Shown: positions 7,068-14,852, counted from the stretch's first letter. The stretch: DNA of 23,258 bases from Candidatus Latescibacterota bacterium (GCA_012271065.1 JAAXHE010000349.1:1-23258); one strand, 5' to 3'. Numbers and translations are program-made. The notes: generated from the letters alone by a model not told the origin.

Positions 7068-8789
7068 CTATACGATCCGCTGGCCACGCCGGCTGGTTTC
7101 CCGCCCAGGGCGAATGGGGGACGCCCGCACGACGTTTTCGGGGTCGTAATCGAGCAGCTTGAGCCAGTCCTCGGTGTTATCCGTGGGCGGGAAGATCTCG
7201 TTCTCCGTGTATTCGGTCTCGACTGCCTGGAGCAGATCGTCCTGGGATATGCCCTCTTCCACTCCGGACGCGATGGACCGGCGGATGGCCATCTCTTTCG
7301 CCCTTCTCACTATGGATTCCATGATCGCCCCGCTGGCCAGGTCCCCCCGGCGGAGGACGTCCTTCCGGCCGCTTCGGAGGGTCACTTCCAGAAATCTCGT
7401 ATGGTCCCTTTTCGAGAAGATCTCTTCCGCCGTGCGCGCCACGAGCGCGTCCACGGCCGCGGCGGCATCCCCCTCGTGTTCTCCCATCGTCTTCCGGTCG
7501 ATCGGGAGATCGGGCGTCAGATAGATCTTGAGGATATCGAGCGCGCCGTACCTGTCGGGACGCCTCACCTTGATCTTCCGGTCGATCCTTCCCGGTCGCA
7601 ATATCGCGGGATCGATCAGGTCCGGGCGGTTCGACGCCAGGATGATCACCACGTCCTGCAGCGACTCGATGCCATCCATCTCCGAACAGAACATCGGCAC
7701 GACGGTATTCGAAATGCTGTGCGACCGCATGGCCCGGCGCGTGCCGAGGACCGATTCCGCCTCGTCGATGAACACCACCGGCAGGTAACCCTCCTTGCGC
7801 TTTTCCCGCGCCCGGGAAAAAATCTCCCGGACCTGGCGTTCGGACTCGCCGAGCCACATATTGAGGATTTCGGGCCCTTTGATGTTCATGAAACATTCCT
7901 TCAGGTTCAGACCGGCCTCCTGCTGGGCCTGCTTGACGAGGTTGTAGGCGGTTGCCTTGCCGATCAGCGTCTTGCCGCAGCCCGGCGGGCCGTACAACAG
8001 AAAGCCCTTGGGAACGCTGTACTGGAACCTGGAGAACAGGTCCGGATGCAAAGCCGGCATCTCGATCGTATCCTTGATGGCCTGGATGGCCTCGTCCTGA
8101 CCGCCGATTTTTTCCCATGGCAGGTTCGGAATCTCTTCAAGGAAATAATCTTTCGCCTCCTTTTCCGGCATACGTTCCAGAGCCACGCGGAAGTTCGGGT
8201 CAACGCGGACCTCGTCGCCCGCCTTCAGGGACGCCGGCATGAGGTCGCTCGAACGGGATAGCACGGTGACCTGACTGCCCGGTTCCTGTCCGACCCGCAG
8301 CCGCCCGTCTTCGAGCACGTCGGATATCTTTGCGACCTGACCCGAAAAGGAATAGCCGAGGTCGCCGACGATGGCGAACGCGTCGTTGACCAGCACCCTC
8401 GTGCCCACCTTCAGCGCCTCCTGTTCCAGCCGTGAATCGACGTTGGCGTAATATTCCGAACCGCCCACGCTGATGTAGGCGACCCCATCGCCGGGAGCCT
8501 CCAGAAGGGTGCCCACCCGGTTGGCCGGCGCCGTCACTTTCTCGAGAGCGGCCTCCATCTCAACGATGGTCCGCCTTGCTTCCTCGAACGTAATCTCGTC
8601 TTCCTGTAGCTGCCGGCGGAGATGGTAGAGCAGGGGACGGCGTTTGTCCTTTTCGTCCATCGACATCAGTATCTGGTCGATTATGGACAGCGACCGGAAC
8701 GTGTGCTGCATGTCCACGTAGTCCTGCAGAAAGTCGTCCGGCGACTTTCGCTGGCGAGGTTCTTCGTTCGGGCCGTTAATGGCGCTCAC
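7068..8789 (-). CDS. arc: Proteasome-associated AAA+ ATPase ARC (Mpa-like)
   Basis: ARC forms a hexameric ring that recognises the Pup-like tag, unfolds substrates and feeds them to the 20S core. In the 573-residue product, residues about 17-90 are a coiled coil (the tag-binding part in Mpa). Residues about 92-205 are the OB-fold interdomain, and the rest is the AAA module with Walker A GPPGCGKT at 267-274, Walker B VVFIDEAES near 338-346 and RPGRIDRK near 398-405. The segment TENEIFPPTDNTEDW matches the Mpa C-terminal region. Unlike Mpa, which ends GQYL, it ends RRGQRIV, with no penultimate Tyr. The annotated start is GTG, but the ribosome site GGAGGTGA overlaps that codon; ATT at 8778-8780, eight bases beyond GGAGG, is an alternative. 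It follows the upstream gene by 26 bases. Confidence 0.93.
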   Translation of the reverse strand: MSAINGPNEEPRQRKSPDDFLQDYVDMQHTFRSLSIIDQILMSMDEKDKRRPLLYHLRRQLQEDEITFEEARRTIVEMEAALEKVTAPANRVGTLLEAPGDGVAYISVGGSEYYANVDSRLEQEALKVGTRVLVNDAFAIVGDLGYSFSGQVAKISDVLEDGRLRVGQEPGSQVTVLSRSSDLMPASLKAGDEVRVDPNFRVALERMPEKEAKDYFLEEIPNLPWEKIGGQDEAIQAIKDTIEMPALHPDLFSRFQYSVPKGFLLYGPPGCGKTLIGKATAYNLVKQAQQEAGLNLKECFMNIKGPEILNMWLGESERQVREIFSRAREKRKEGYLPVVFIDEAESVLGTRRAMRSHSISNTVVPMFCSEMDGIESLQDVVIILASNRPDLIDPAILRPGRIDRKIKVRRPDRYGALDILKIYLTPDLPIDRKTMGEHEGDAAAAVDALVARTAEEIFSKRDHTRFLEVTLRSGRKDVLRRGDLASGAIMESIVRRAKEMAIRRSIASGVEEGISQDDLLQAVETEYTENEIFPPTDNTEDWLKLLDYDPENVVRASPIRPGRETSRRGQRIV

Positions 8790-8815
8790 CTCCGGAATCC
8801 AGGCGTTTGTAAACC

Positions 8816-9712
8816 CTAATCGTCCATTTCGCGTTTGAAGGAGAACTTCATTTTGGCGCCCGCGTTCTCGACCTTGACGTTGCCTCTGATCACGGTGACG
8901 TCCACCTCTTTGAACGACACCTTGATTTCATGCGCGATGACAAGCCCCCGGTTCACGTCGATGGTCCATTTTCCCTTACCCTCGCCCGTGCCTTCGACCA
9001 AAATCGACACCGCGTTGGAGAATATCCATCCCCGGTACCGCATCTGCCGGGTCTCGTCGATGAGGGCGACCCGGCGACCCTTCTTCTTCGTCAGACGCTT
9101 CAGAACGTAAACGCTGTTGACTTCCACCGATCCTTTATCCTGCAGCGCCGGGATAACAATTTCATGGCGGCGAATCCCGTTCCAGGAATCTCCCGATCCG
9201 ACCTCCCGTTCGGGCAGGACCGGATGAATCTCCGGTACCCAGAGCTGCTGCAAATCGGTGATGGCGGCTGCGCGGCGCACCTCGTACGACTTGAAGCCGG
9301 GTTTGAATCCCGTCACGTTGCCATCTGCGGTCACGTTCCACAAAAAGTTCCGGGCGTTGAACATATTGAGCAGATAAGGAAAGTTGCTCTCGCTGATCTG
9401 AACGCGGTCTTCCATTACCGTGCTTTCCGCGTCCTGAACCGTCGCCGTGACGGTCGCGGCGGTCGGTTCGATCGCGCTGACCGCTTCCCTGCTCTTCCAT
9501 TTTCCGTACATCCGCACGTCGACCGTGCCGGACGTCTTGTCGTCATCGATCATGTCGGCGCGGCCGCTGTAGTACTCGAAGGTCCAGGAGTTCTTGTAGA
9601 GGTTCGACTGTCCCGATTTGTAGACGAAGTTGAGCGCTACTTTTTCTGCAAATGCCGATTCCGCCGGAAAAAACAGAAGCCAACCGAGAAACACGTAGAG
9701 CAAGCGGCTCAT
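8816..9712 (-). CDS. Exported protein of unknown function, first gene of the proteasome operon
   Basis: I do not recognise this 298-residue protein with confidence. It begins with a clear signal peptide (hydrophobic LLYVFLGWLLFFPA, probable cleavage after SAFA), so it should act in the periplasm or outer membrane. The rest is beta-strand rich, with alternating hydrophobic residues, a PEREVGSGDSW segment in the middle and a strand-rich basic C-terminus. The PxxxVxxGDSW pattern resembles uncharacterised exported families such as DUF6263-type proteins, but that is only a guess. The ATG at 9712 has GGGAGG five bases before it and a near-consensus promoter about 60 bases upstream. Its stop lies 26 bases before arc, so the two are probably cotranscribed, which is odd for a secreted protein beside a cytoplasmic protease. 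Confidence 0.8.
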   Translation of the reverse strand: MSRLLYVFLGWLLFFPAESAFAEKVALNFVYKSGQSNLYKNSWTFEYYSGRADMIDDDKTSGTVDVRMYGKWKSREAVSAIEPTAATVTATVQDAESTVMEDRVQISESNFPYLLNMFNARNFLWNVTADGNVTGFKPGFKSYEVRRAAAITDLQQLWVPEIHPVLPEREVGSGDSWNGIRRHEIVIPALQDKGSVEVNSVYVLKRLTKKKGRRVALIDETRQMRYRGWIFSNAVSILVEGTGEGKGKWTIDVNRGLVIAHEIKVSFKEVDVTVIRGNVKVENAGAKMKFSFKREMDD

Positions 9713-9768
9713 TGCTTCCTCCCATATCTTCGATATGCGGTGATTGCGTGCAGGCGATAATGTGCATA

Positions 9769-9797
9769 AGTATAGCCCGGTGGTTTTGGAATGTCAA
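9769..9797 (-). promoter_or_regulatory. Sigma70 promoter of the proteasome operon
   Basis: On the minus strand TTGACA (9792-9797) and TATACT (9769-9774) are separated by exactly 17 bases. Transcription should start near 9762, giving a leader of about 50 bases. A small hairpin (ATATC-GAA-GATAT, 9724-9736) sits right beside the ribosome binding site and could affect translation. Confidence 0.75.
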
Positions 9798-9854
9798 CCC
9801 GTACCGTGATTCGTGTGATTACTATGATAAAAGCTGATTAAAACCATAAAGAGA

Positions 9855-9990
9855 CTATGGAGGATTGACAGTGGCTAACGGGATTTGCGGGAGGATGGGA
9901 TGGCGCGGAATGCACCGCCATCGCGCAGCCGATGATTCTGCCGGTAAGCGCACGAAGTTCTCCCATTTGGTTTCTCGCGTCCGACATCGA
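9855..9990 (-). pseudogene. Possible relic of a GxxExxxY-family gene
   Basis: On the minus strand from 9987, a frame reads MSDARNQMGELRALTG and then RIIGCAMAVHSA. This resembles the start of GxxExxxY (PD-(D/E)XK-like) proteins, typically ELT..IIG.A.EVH..LGPGF. Similarity stops after VHSA, and the GxxExxxY motif itself is absent. The usual Glu before Val-His is Ala. The match is short and may be chance. Confidence 0.3.
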
Positions 9991-10294
9991 TGCAGTTCTC
10001 AGGCCAACTTCGGGATTGAGTATCGTTGACCGTGACAGATCAGGAAATATCGAGAACTCAGTGGATTTTCTGCTTTGTTTCAGCAATATTACTTGACAAC
10101 AGCGTGCAAATTGCCGGTTATTGTTGGACAGTGGCGACACGTCTGCAAATTTTGTGCCAACAGAGTTGCCGTATAACAGATCCGATGGCGTTTTTCTCCC
10201 CATTGGAACATGATGGTATCGGCACACGTTAGCCTCTCGTTCATAGCGGTTCCAAGCGACCTGCGTGCCGTCCAGATCATAATAGAGGCGAAAG
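9991..10294. other. Intergenic stretch upstream of the broken dockerin gene
   Basis: A minus-strand frame of 129 codons spans this region but has no recognisable domain beyond the short GxxExxxY-like part. TTGACA occurs at about 10094 on the + strand without a well-spaced -10 box. No RNA gene or repeat was seen. AGAGG lies six bases before the ATG at 10295. Confidence 0.4.
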
Positions 10295-11296
10295 ATGAGG
10301 CTTCTCAGCTACCTGTTCCTGCTGTTGTTGGCCGGTTTTCAGACGCTTCCCGCCCAGGAAATCGGTGAGCCGATGCCTGTGGAAATCGCCGAGACTTCAA
10401 CGACCTTGACCCTTGATTTCTCAACAAATGACTATGTATTGGTCCTCTATTCTACAAACCCCAGACTGGAAAGCGGCGGATTCGGCTTGGAACGTCCGTA
10501 CAGTTTCTCCGTGACTGCCGATTTTGGCGCCTCCAATTCGACGGTTGGGCGCGTTCCCGGCTTGAATCCGCCAGCTGCCCTGCATGCGCGGATCGGTGGG
10601 TGACCCGGGCGTCCGTGGCGCCGCCTATCTGTTTGTCCGGATTTACGGCGCGGTATCGGATCCGTCGCTGACTGCAATCACCTTCAGCTTCTGGCATGAG
10701 GATATCGACAAGTCCGTACACTTCGAGGCGCCGGTGAACAACGGACGATTCAGCAAGACGGTCCTCTTCACCCACGCTCAAGCCGGCGTTCATCAGCTGG
10801 CGATCAACAGACAGCGGGGAGATACGAGCTTCGCGCTTCCACAGGACTCCTTCAGTCCCTTCGTTGTGACGCAGGGAGAGGGACCCGTCCTGCTCCCCGT
10901 GGATTTCTTCGAAGGCATCCGACTCGACGCGCCGTTGCCCATCGAATTCCGGATCGGTCAACCGGTGCGGGTTGTCGGCGCCATATCCGATCCGGCGGTA
11001 TCCCATATCGAGTTCAGTTTTTCCACGTTCGACGGGGATACCGAAGCGCCCTGGGGATTGTCGGACACGCGTTTCATCGCGCAGGTCGTAGACAACCGAT
11101 TCAGCATGGACATCGCTTTTTCCCGCGAGCAGCGGGTTTCGGAAAACTATTCGCTCGATGTCCGGCTGTTGAGAAACGGTCAACGTTCGGCAGCACGTCC
11201 GCGGATGCGGACTTCGATCCGAGGTTCGACCTGGACGGCGACGGGACCGTCGGATTCGGGGATTTTACGATTTTTTCGAGGGCGTTCGGAGAATGA
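10295..11296 (+). pseudogene. Exported protein with dockerin-like tail, disrupted by two frameshifts
   Basis: The first frame begins MRLLSYLFLLLLAGFQTLPAQ, a good signal peptide, and stops at 10603. The protein continues in the next frame from about 10600 (DPGVRGAAYLFVRIYGAVSDP). Near 11175-11190 it must return to the first frame, which then reads ADADFDPRFDLDGDGTVGF and GDFTIFSRAFGE before a stop at 11294-11296. The tail is a single calcium-loop (dockerin/EF-hand-like) motif. The middle holds two related beta units, VRIYGAVSDP...ITFSF...NNGRFS and VRVVGAISDP...IEFSF...VDNRFS. Repaired, the product would be about 334 residues. The two shifts compensate each other, so either the gene is decaying or the assembly has two indel errors. 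Function unknown; likely surface or extracellular. Confidence 0.65.
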
Positions 11297-11317
11297 GGAA
11301 GATCAAAACCGGACCGG

Positions 11318-11353
11318 GATTAAGCAGGATTAAAGGCCGATTAAGCAGGATTA
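11318..11353. repeat. 15-bp direct repeat, two units
   Basis: GATTAAGCAGGATTA occurs at 11318-11332 and again at 11339-11353, 21 bases apart, just beyond the broken gene. It is a short tandem array of a simple motif with no evident function. Confidence 0.6.
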
Positions 11354-11389
11354 CAACCGACTGCGATAGGTAGACTGAAGACCGGCACG

Positions 11390-12202
11390 CTAGACCTGGC
11401 CTTTCTCCCTCTCTCCCTCGGGAGAGAGGGCCGGGGAGAGAGGTCTGCGGAGCATGGTGTCGGCGTTGCGCCAGGCGATGGCTTCCCTGACTTCGTCGGG
11501 CGCGTCCAGGATCTGCAGTTTCAGCAATGCCGGCGCGGGGGTGTTGAACGGCATGCCCGAGCCGAAGGCGAGGCACCCGTTGCCCCAGGCCTGCGTAAGT
11601 CCCTGGATGCTGCGCTCCAATACTGCGGTGAGGCGGGAGACGTCCACCAGGAAGCGGACGTCCGGGGGCAATATGCGCCCCGTGAAGCCGGCGCCGTTCA
11701 AAATCATCCAGCGAATATGCGGCCGCAAATTAAAAAGCCGGCGAAACGTCGCCGGCTTCAGGTCATCTGCCAGATCCCAGGGATGCCTTTGCCGCCGGTC
11801 CACAATGCGCATCGGCACCTGGACGGGCCAACCCCGGTCCGCAACGGCATCCAGAAAGTCCAGCGCCTCGTCGGAATCCGGTTCATATCCGTGATATTGC
11901 GGATACAGGCGAATCCCGCACAGTTCCAGGTCTTCGGCGCACCGGCGCAGGTCCTCCTCCCAACCCGCGTACGCCGGATTCAGCGTGGCGAACGGAATCA
12001 GGCGGTCCCGGTGGCGCATCACCTGCCTGGCCAGCTCCTCGTTGGCCGAATGAGGGTTCCTGTAGAATACCCCGTGGATTGACGCGACCACCGCCCGGTC
12101 GATCCCGCTGCGGTCCATCAGCCTCAGCAGGCCCTGCACCGTATTGTGGCGCAACTGCCGGAAGGGCCAGTGCCCCACCCACGCGTTGACGTCTATGATC
12201 AT
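11390..12202 (-). CDS. Amidohydrolase-2-like protein with repeat-encoded C-terminus
   Basis: The 270-residue protein resembles the amidohydrolase_2 (ACMSD-like, TIM-barrel) superfamily. It starts MIIDVNAWVGHWPF, followed by GIDRAVVASIHG, LIPFATLNPAY and CGIRLYPQYHGYEPD, and ends with a LAFGSGMPFNTP block and a helix of the type ...DEVREAIAWRNADTMLRR. The usual N-terminal DxHxH metal ligands are replaced by DVNAW, so metal binding at that site may be lost or altered. Substrate is unknown. The last 17 or so residues (PLSPALSPEGEREKGQV) and the route to the stop codon come from repeat R at 11402-11450, which has evidently replaced the original end. It starts 26 bases after the msrP-like gene, with GGCGGGAA ahead of the ATG, and is probably cotranscribed with it. 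Confidence 0.72.
   Translation of the reverse strand: MIIDVNAWVGHWPFRQLRHNTVQGLLRLMDRSGIDRAVVASIHGVFYRNPHSANEELARQVMRHRDRLIPFATLNPAYAGWEEDLRRCAEDLELCGIRLYPQYHGYEPDSDEALDFLDAVADRGWPVQVPMRIVDRRQRHPWDLADDLKPATFRRLFNLRPHIRWMILNGAGFTGRILPPDVRFLVDVSRLTAVLERSIQGLTQAWGNGCLAFGSGMPFNTPAPALLKLQILDAPDEVREAIAWRNADTMLRRPLSPALSPEGEREKGQV
11402..11450. repeat. Repeat R, copy 1 (inside a coding region)
   Basis: A perfect 11-bp stem (CCCTCTCTCCC, 2-base loop, GGGAGAGAGGG; 11407-11430) is followed by GGCCGGGGAGAGAGG and TCTGCGG. Nearly identical copies lie at 15211-15259, 23101-23144 and 23234-23258. Confidence 0.8.
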
Positions 12203-12228
12203 TTCGATTCCCGCCGCTGACCCCCGCC

Positions 12229-13290
12229 TCAGCCATACATATCCTGCACGAATTCCTGGTACCCGTTGTACAGAAGCGTGGGACGCACGAGCGGCTTCGA
12301 CACGTCGGTTGTGATGAACCGCTCCGTTTTCTGCGACCAGCGCGGATGTGGCACATCGGGCTCCACGTTGGCCAGGAATCCATACTCCTTAGGTACGAGT
12401 TCATTCCAGAACGTGGCCGGCTGTTCCGCCACGAACTCGATGGACACGATCGATTTCGCGCTCTTGAACCCGTATTTCCACGGGATGACCAGCCGGACAG
12501 GCGCGCCGTGCTGCTTCGGGAGCTCGTGGCCGTAGATGCCCGTGACGACGAACGTGAGTTCGTTCATCGCTTCATCCATTCGGAGCCCTTCCTGATAGGG
12601 CCACGGCCACTGGGGGCGGTCGAACTGGCCGGGCGCCTGATCGGGATTGATAAACGTGTTGAACTTGACGTGGGTGACGCCGGCCTGCGGCTCCACGGCG
12701 TCGATCAACGCCTTCATCGGGAATCCCGTCCAGGGAATGGCCATTGACCACGCCTCCACGCAGCGGAGGCGGTAGAGCCGCTCTTCCAGCGGGAACCTGC
12801 GGTGCAGCGCGTCGTAATCCAGGGTGAGCGGATTGCTGACCAGCCCCTTGACCTCCAGCGTCCACGGATTGATCACGAACTTTTCCGCCTTCTCCAGGAC
12901 ACCCGTCTTCCCTCGGGTGAACTCGTAATAGTTGTTGTATCCGCCGGCAATCGCTTCATTCGTCAGGTTGCGGTCCAGCTCCGAGAATTTCGGATTCGTC
13001 TGAGCCGGGTACGCCGGGACGATCTCTTCTTCCTCTTCCTCCTCTTCTTCCTCCTCTTCTTCCTCCTCCTCTTCCTTCTCTTCTTCTTCCTCTTCCTTGT
13101 CATCGTCGGTCGTGCCCGGTTCCGGCTCGAACGGCTCGAACACCCGCTCGCTCCCGCACCCCGCCAGCACGCCCGCCGCGCCAACCGCGCCCGCCGCTTT
13201 CAGGAACTTCCGCCGGTTCACGTACACGTCTTCCGACGTGGCTTCGCTCTCCGGCATCTCCCATCCCTTTGGAATCTTTATATTCGCCAT
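12229..13290 (-). CDS. msrP: MsrP-like molybdopterin protein-methionine-sulfoxide reductase, Tat lipoprotein form
   Basis: This 353-residue protein is an MsrP (YedY)-type member of the sulfite-oxidase-fold molybdenum enzymes, which reduce oxidised methionines in periplasmic proteins. The N-terminus MANIKIPKGWEMPESEATSE and twin-arginine signal NRRKFLKAAG match the family. Cys177 in RLRCVEAWSMAIPWTGFP is the expected molybdenum ligand. The family block HGAPVRLVIPWKYGFKSAKSI follows. Unusually, the signal peptide ends in VLAGC, a lipobox, followed by a Pro/Asp segment and a run of 23 Glu broken by one Lys (residues 66-89). This suggests a lipid-anchored enzyme on an acidic tether. The ATG at 13290 has AGAGGAGG nine bases before it. 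No membrane partner msrQ lies in the window. Confidence 0.85.
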   Translation of the reverse strand: MANIKIPKGWEMPESEATSEDVYVNRRKFLKAAGAVGAAGVLAGCGSERVFEPFEPEPGTTDDDKEEEEEEKEEEEEEEEEEEEEEEEEIVPAYPAQTNPKFSELDRNLTNEAIAGGYNNYYEFTRGKTGVLEKAEKFVINPWTLEVKGLVSNPLTLDYDALHRRFPLEERLYRLRCVEAWSMAIPWTGFPMKALIDAVEPQAGVTHVKFNTFINPDQAPGQFDRPQWPWPYQEGLRMDEAMNELTFVVTGIYGHELPKQHGAPVRLVIPWKYGFKSAKSIVSIEFVAEQPATFWNELVPKEYGFLANVEPDVPHPRWSQKTERFITTDVSKPLVRPTLLYNGYQEFVQDMYG

Positions 13291-13482
13291 CGATAGAATC
13301 CTCCTCTTTTCAATCATCCGCTATTGACCACGATATTCGTCAATTCGAAAAGAACAACCGTAAAATTGGCCACAAAAGGCACAAAAGGGCAAGACGCCAA
13401 CCGGTGAGGGGAAACGAATCAGATCTTCGACACGTGTGCATAAGGACTAAAAAGCGTGGCTGTGATGAACCGAGGAAACCGA

Positions 13483-14310
13483 CTACCGTTTCAGGGCCAC
13501 GCCGACGAAGAATGTATTGCCGGCGGTGGTGTTGCATCCTGACGCGATGTGGATCAGGTCCACGCTCAGCTCCACCCTCGAGTTCAGCTTATAGATGATT
13601 CCCGGGGAGATCTTCAGGATGTTCTGGTCGCCGATGAGATCCACTTCATCCGCCGGCTCGCAGTCGCCGAACGTCCGGATGCCTGAGATGAACCCCTTGA
13701 TCAGGACCCGGTCGTAAGTAATACCGGCCTCCAGCGTGTAGAACCACTCATTGCTGAACGTCCCGCCGCGCACCCGGTACCCCATCTCCCCGGTGACGTA
13801 GCCAGGAAGCGGGTATAGCGATTTTCCGACCAGGAGGCGCGCGTCTCCGTCAATTTTCTTCGAGCTCAACGGCACCCGCGTACTCTCGTCTTCTTCGTAC
13901 CACGTGGGGATCTTCCCGCCCGCGGCCACGGACGCCACGAAGTCCCTGTTCCACAGCAGGCGGCGCATACGCACCTCCACGTCGCCGAACCCCCACCGCC
14001 TATCCAGCGCGGTTCCCGTCTGGAACGTACGGGTATCCTTCACGATCTTGTACGGGGCCGTGGCAACAAGGGTCAGCTCATCCGTAATCCCGTACTCCAT
14101 ATAGGCCGTCATGTTTACATCCCGCAATTCACCCTCACCGTCCTTCAGGACCTTGTCCCCCGCGGCGTTGATATCCTGTGTCGTATTGAGGTATCCGCCC
14201 GACAGCTTCAGATAGTAGCCGCCCTTCTTCTGGGTCCAAGCGCCTGCAAATGCGTCCGACGCGATCAGCACCGGCAGGATTGCGGTAAGAAATGTGATCC
14301 TCTTTCTCAT
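13483..14310 (-). CDS. Outer-membrane beta-barrel protein
   Basis: The 275-residue protein has a signal peptide (MRKRITFLTAILPVLIASDAFA) and a mature part of repeated amphipathic strands (YYLKLSGGYL, DELTLVATAPYKI, VEVRMRRLLW, GYVTGEMGYRVRGG, LKISPGIIYKLNSRVELSVDLIH) ending TFFVGVALKR. This is the pattern of a small outer-membrane beta barrel, perhaps of the MetA/phenol-degradation-type transporter group. Two cysteines near the C-terminus (GDCEPAD and ASGCNTT) could form a disulfide. The cargo, if any, is unknown. CAGGAGA lies before the ATG. It is separated by 192 bases from the msrP-like gene, and no terminator was seen between them. Confidence 0.75.
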   Translation of the reverse strand: MRKRITFLTAILPVLIASDAFAGAWTQKKGGYYLKLSGGYLNTTQDINAAGDKVLKDGEGELRDVNMTAYMEYGITDELTLVATAPYKIVKDTRTFQTGTALDRRWGFGDVEVRMRRLLWNRDFVASVAAGGKIPTWYEEDESTRVPLSSKKIDGDARLLVGKSLYPLPGYVTGEMGYRVRGGTFSNEWFYTLEAGITYDRVLIKGFISGIRTFGDCEPADEVDLIGDQNILKISPGIIYKLNSRVELSVDLIHIASGCNTTAGNTFFVGVALKR

Positions 14311-14473
14311 ACGGTTCTCCTGTTTTCCCTGTCTACAACGACCTACCCCCTGACCCCCTTCCTAAAGGAAGGGGGAACCCGGGATCCTCGGTGTCTTCTC
14401 CTTGAAAAAAAGCGTGGACGACATTTAACCGCTAATCTCTTAAACGAAGATGGGGGCGTTCCGTTCCTTACAA

Positions 14474-14661
14474 TCGGTGAGAGGGGAGACGTAAGACGGG
14501 AGAAACAAAGCGGGTAGACGGTAGAAAAAATGCGGGTAGAGGGTAGACGTTAGACGGTAGATGATATCCTTGCCCGGTGTGTGTTTCCTTTCTGCCTCCG
14601 GCACGAGAAGAATCCTTTCAAGGCTGGAAATCTCTCCCGTCTCACGTCTTGCGTCTCACCA
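14474..14661 (+). repeat. Intergenic palindromic repeat D, copy 2
   Basis: This is an expanded version of D. The left arm contains several units like GGGTAGACGGTAGA, the core has ATCCTTGCCC, CTGCCTCCGGCACGAGAAG and CAAGGCTGGAAA, and the right arm is TCTCTCCCGTCTCACGTCTT. Same orientation as copy 1. Confidence 0.65.
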
Positions 14662-14724
14662 GGTGGTGGGGCGCGGTGTGGCCCTCTAACCTCTCCCCTC
14701 TTACCTCTACCCGCTTTTGAAAGA

Positions 14725-14852
14725 ACCGCGCCCTTCGGCAGGGGCCCGGTTTTTCCGTGAATCACTCCGGAGGCATTAACCGGATTTTTGTGGCCTGCCG
14801 ACCCTTCAGTAGTTCCGGGCAGATGCGCTGGACGCATCAACCACGGAGAACC
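14725..14852 (+). repeat. Intergenic repeat A, copy 2
   Basis: GGTTTTTCCGTG (14748-14759) and CACGGAGAACC (14842-14852) are the end repeats, 105 bases apart end to end, with one mismatch compared with copy 1. The interior shares GAATCACT, GTGGCCTGCCGACCCTTCAG and GATGCGCTGGACGCATCA with copy 1. Confidence 0.65.

Noticed and set aside
6969..8261. 430-codon open frame on the + strand
   Set aside because: It is antisense to arc, whose Walker A and B motifs fix the coding strand; it begins inside repeat D.
10093..10120. Promoter with TTGACA at about 10094 on the + strand
   Set aside because: No -10 box lies at 16-18 bases; the best candidate is 20 bases away.
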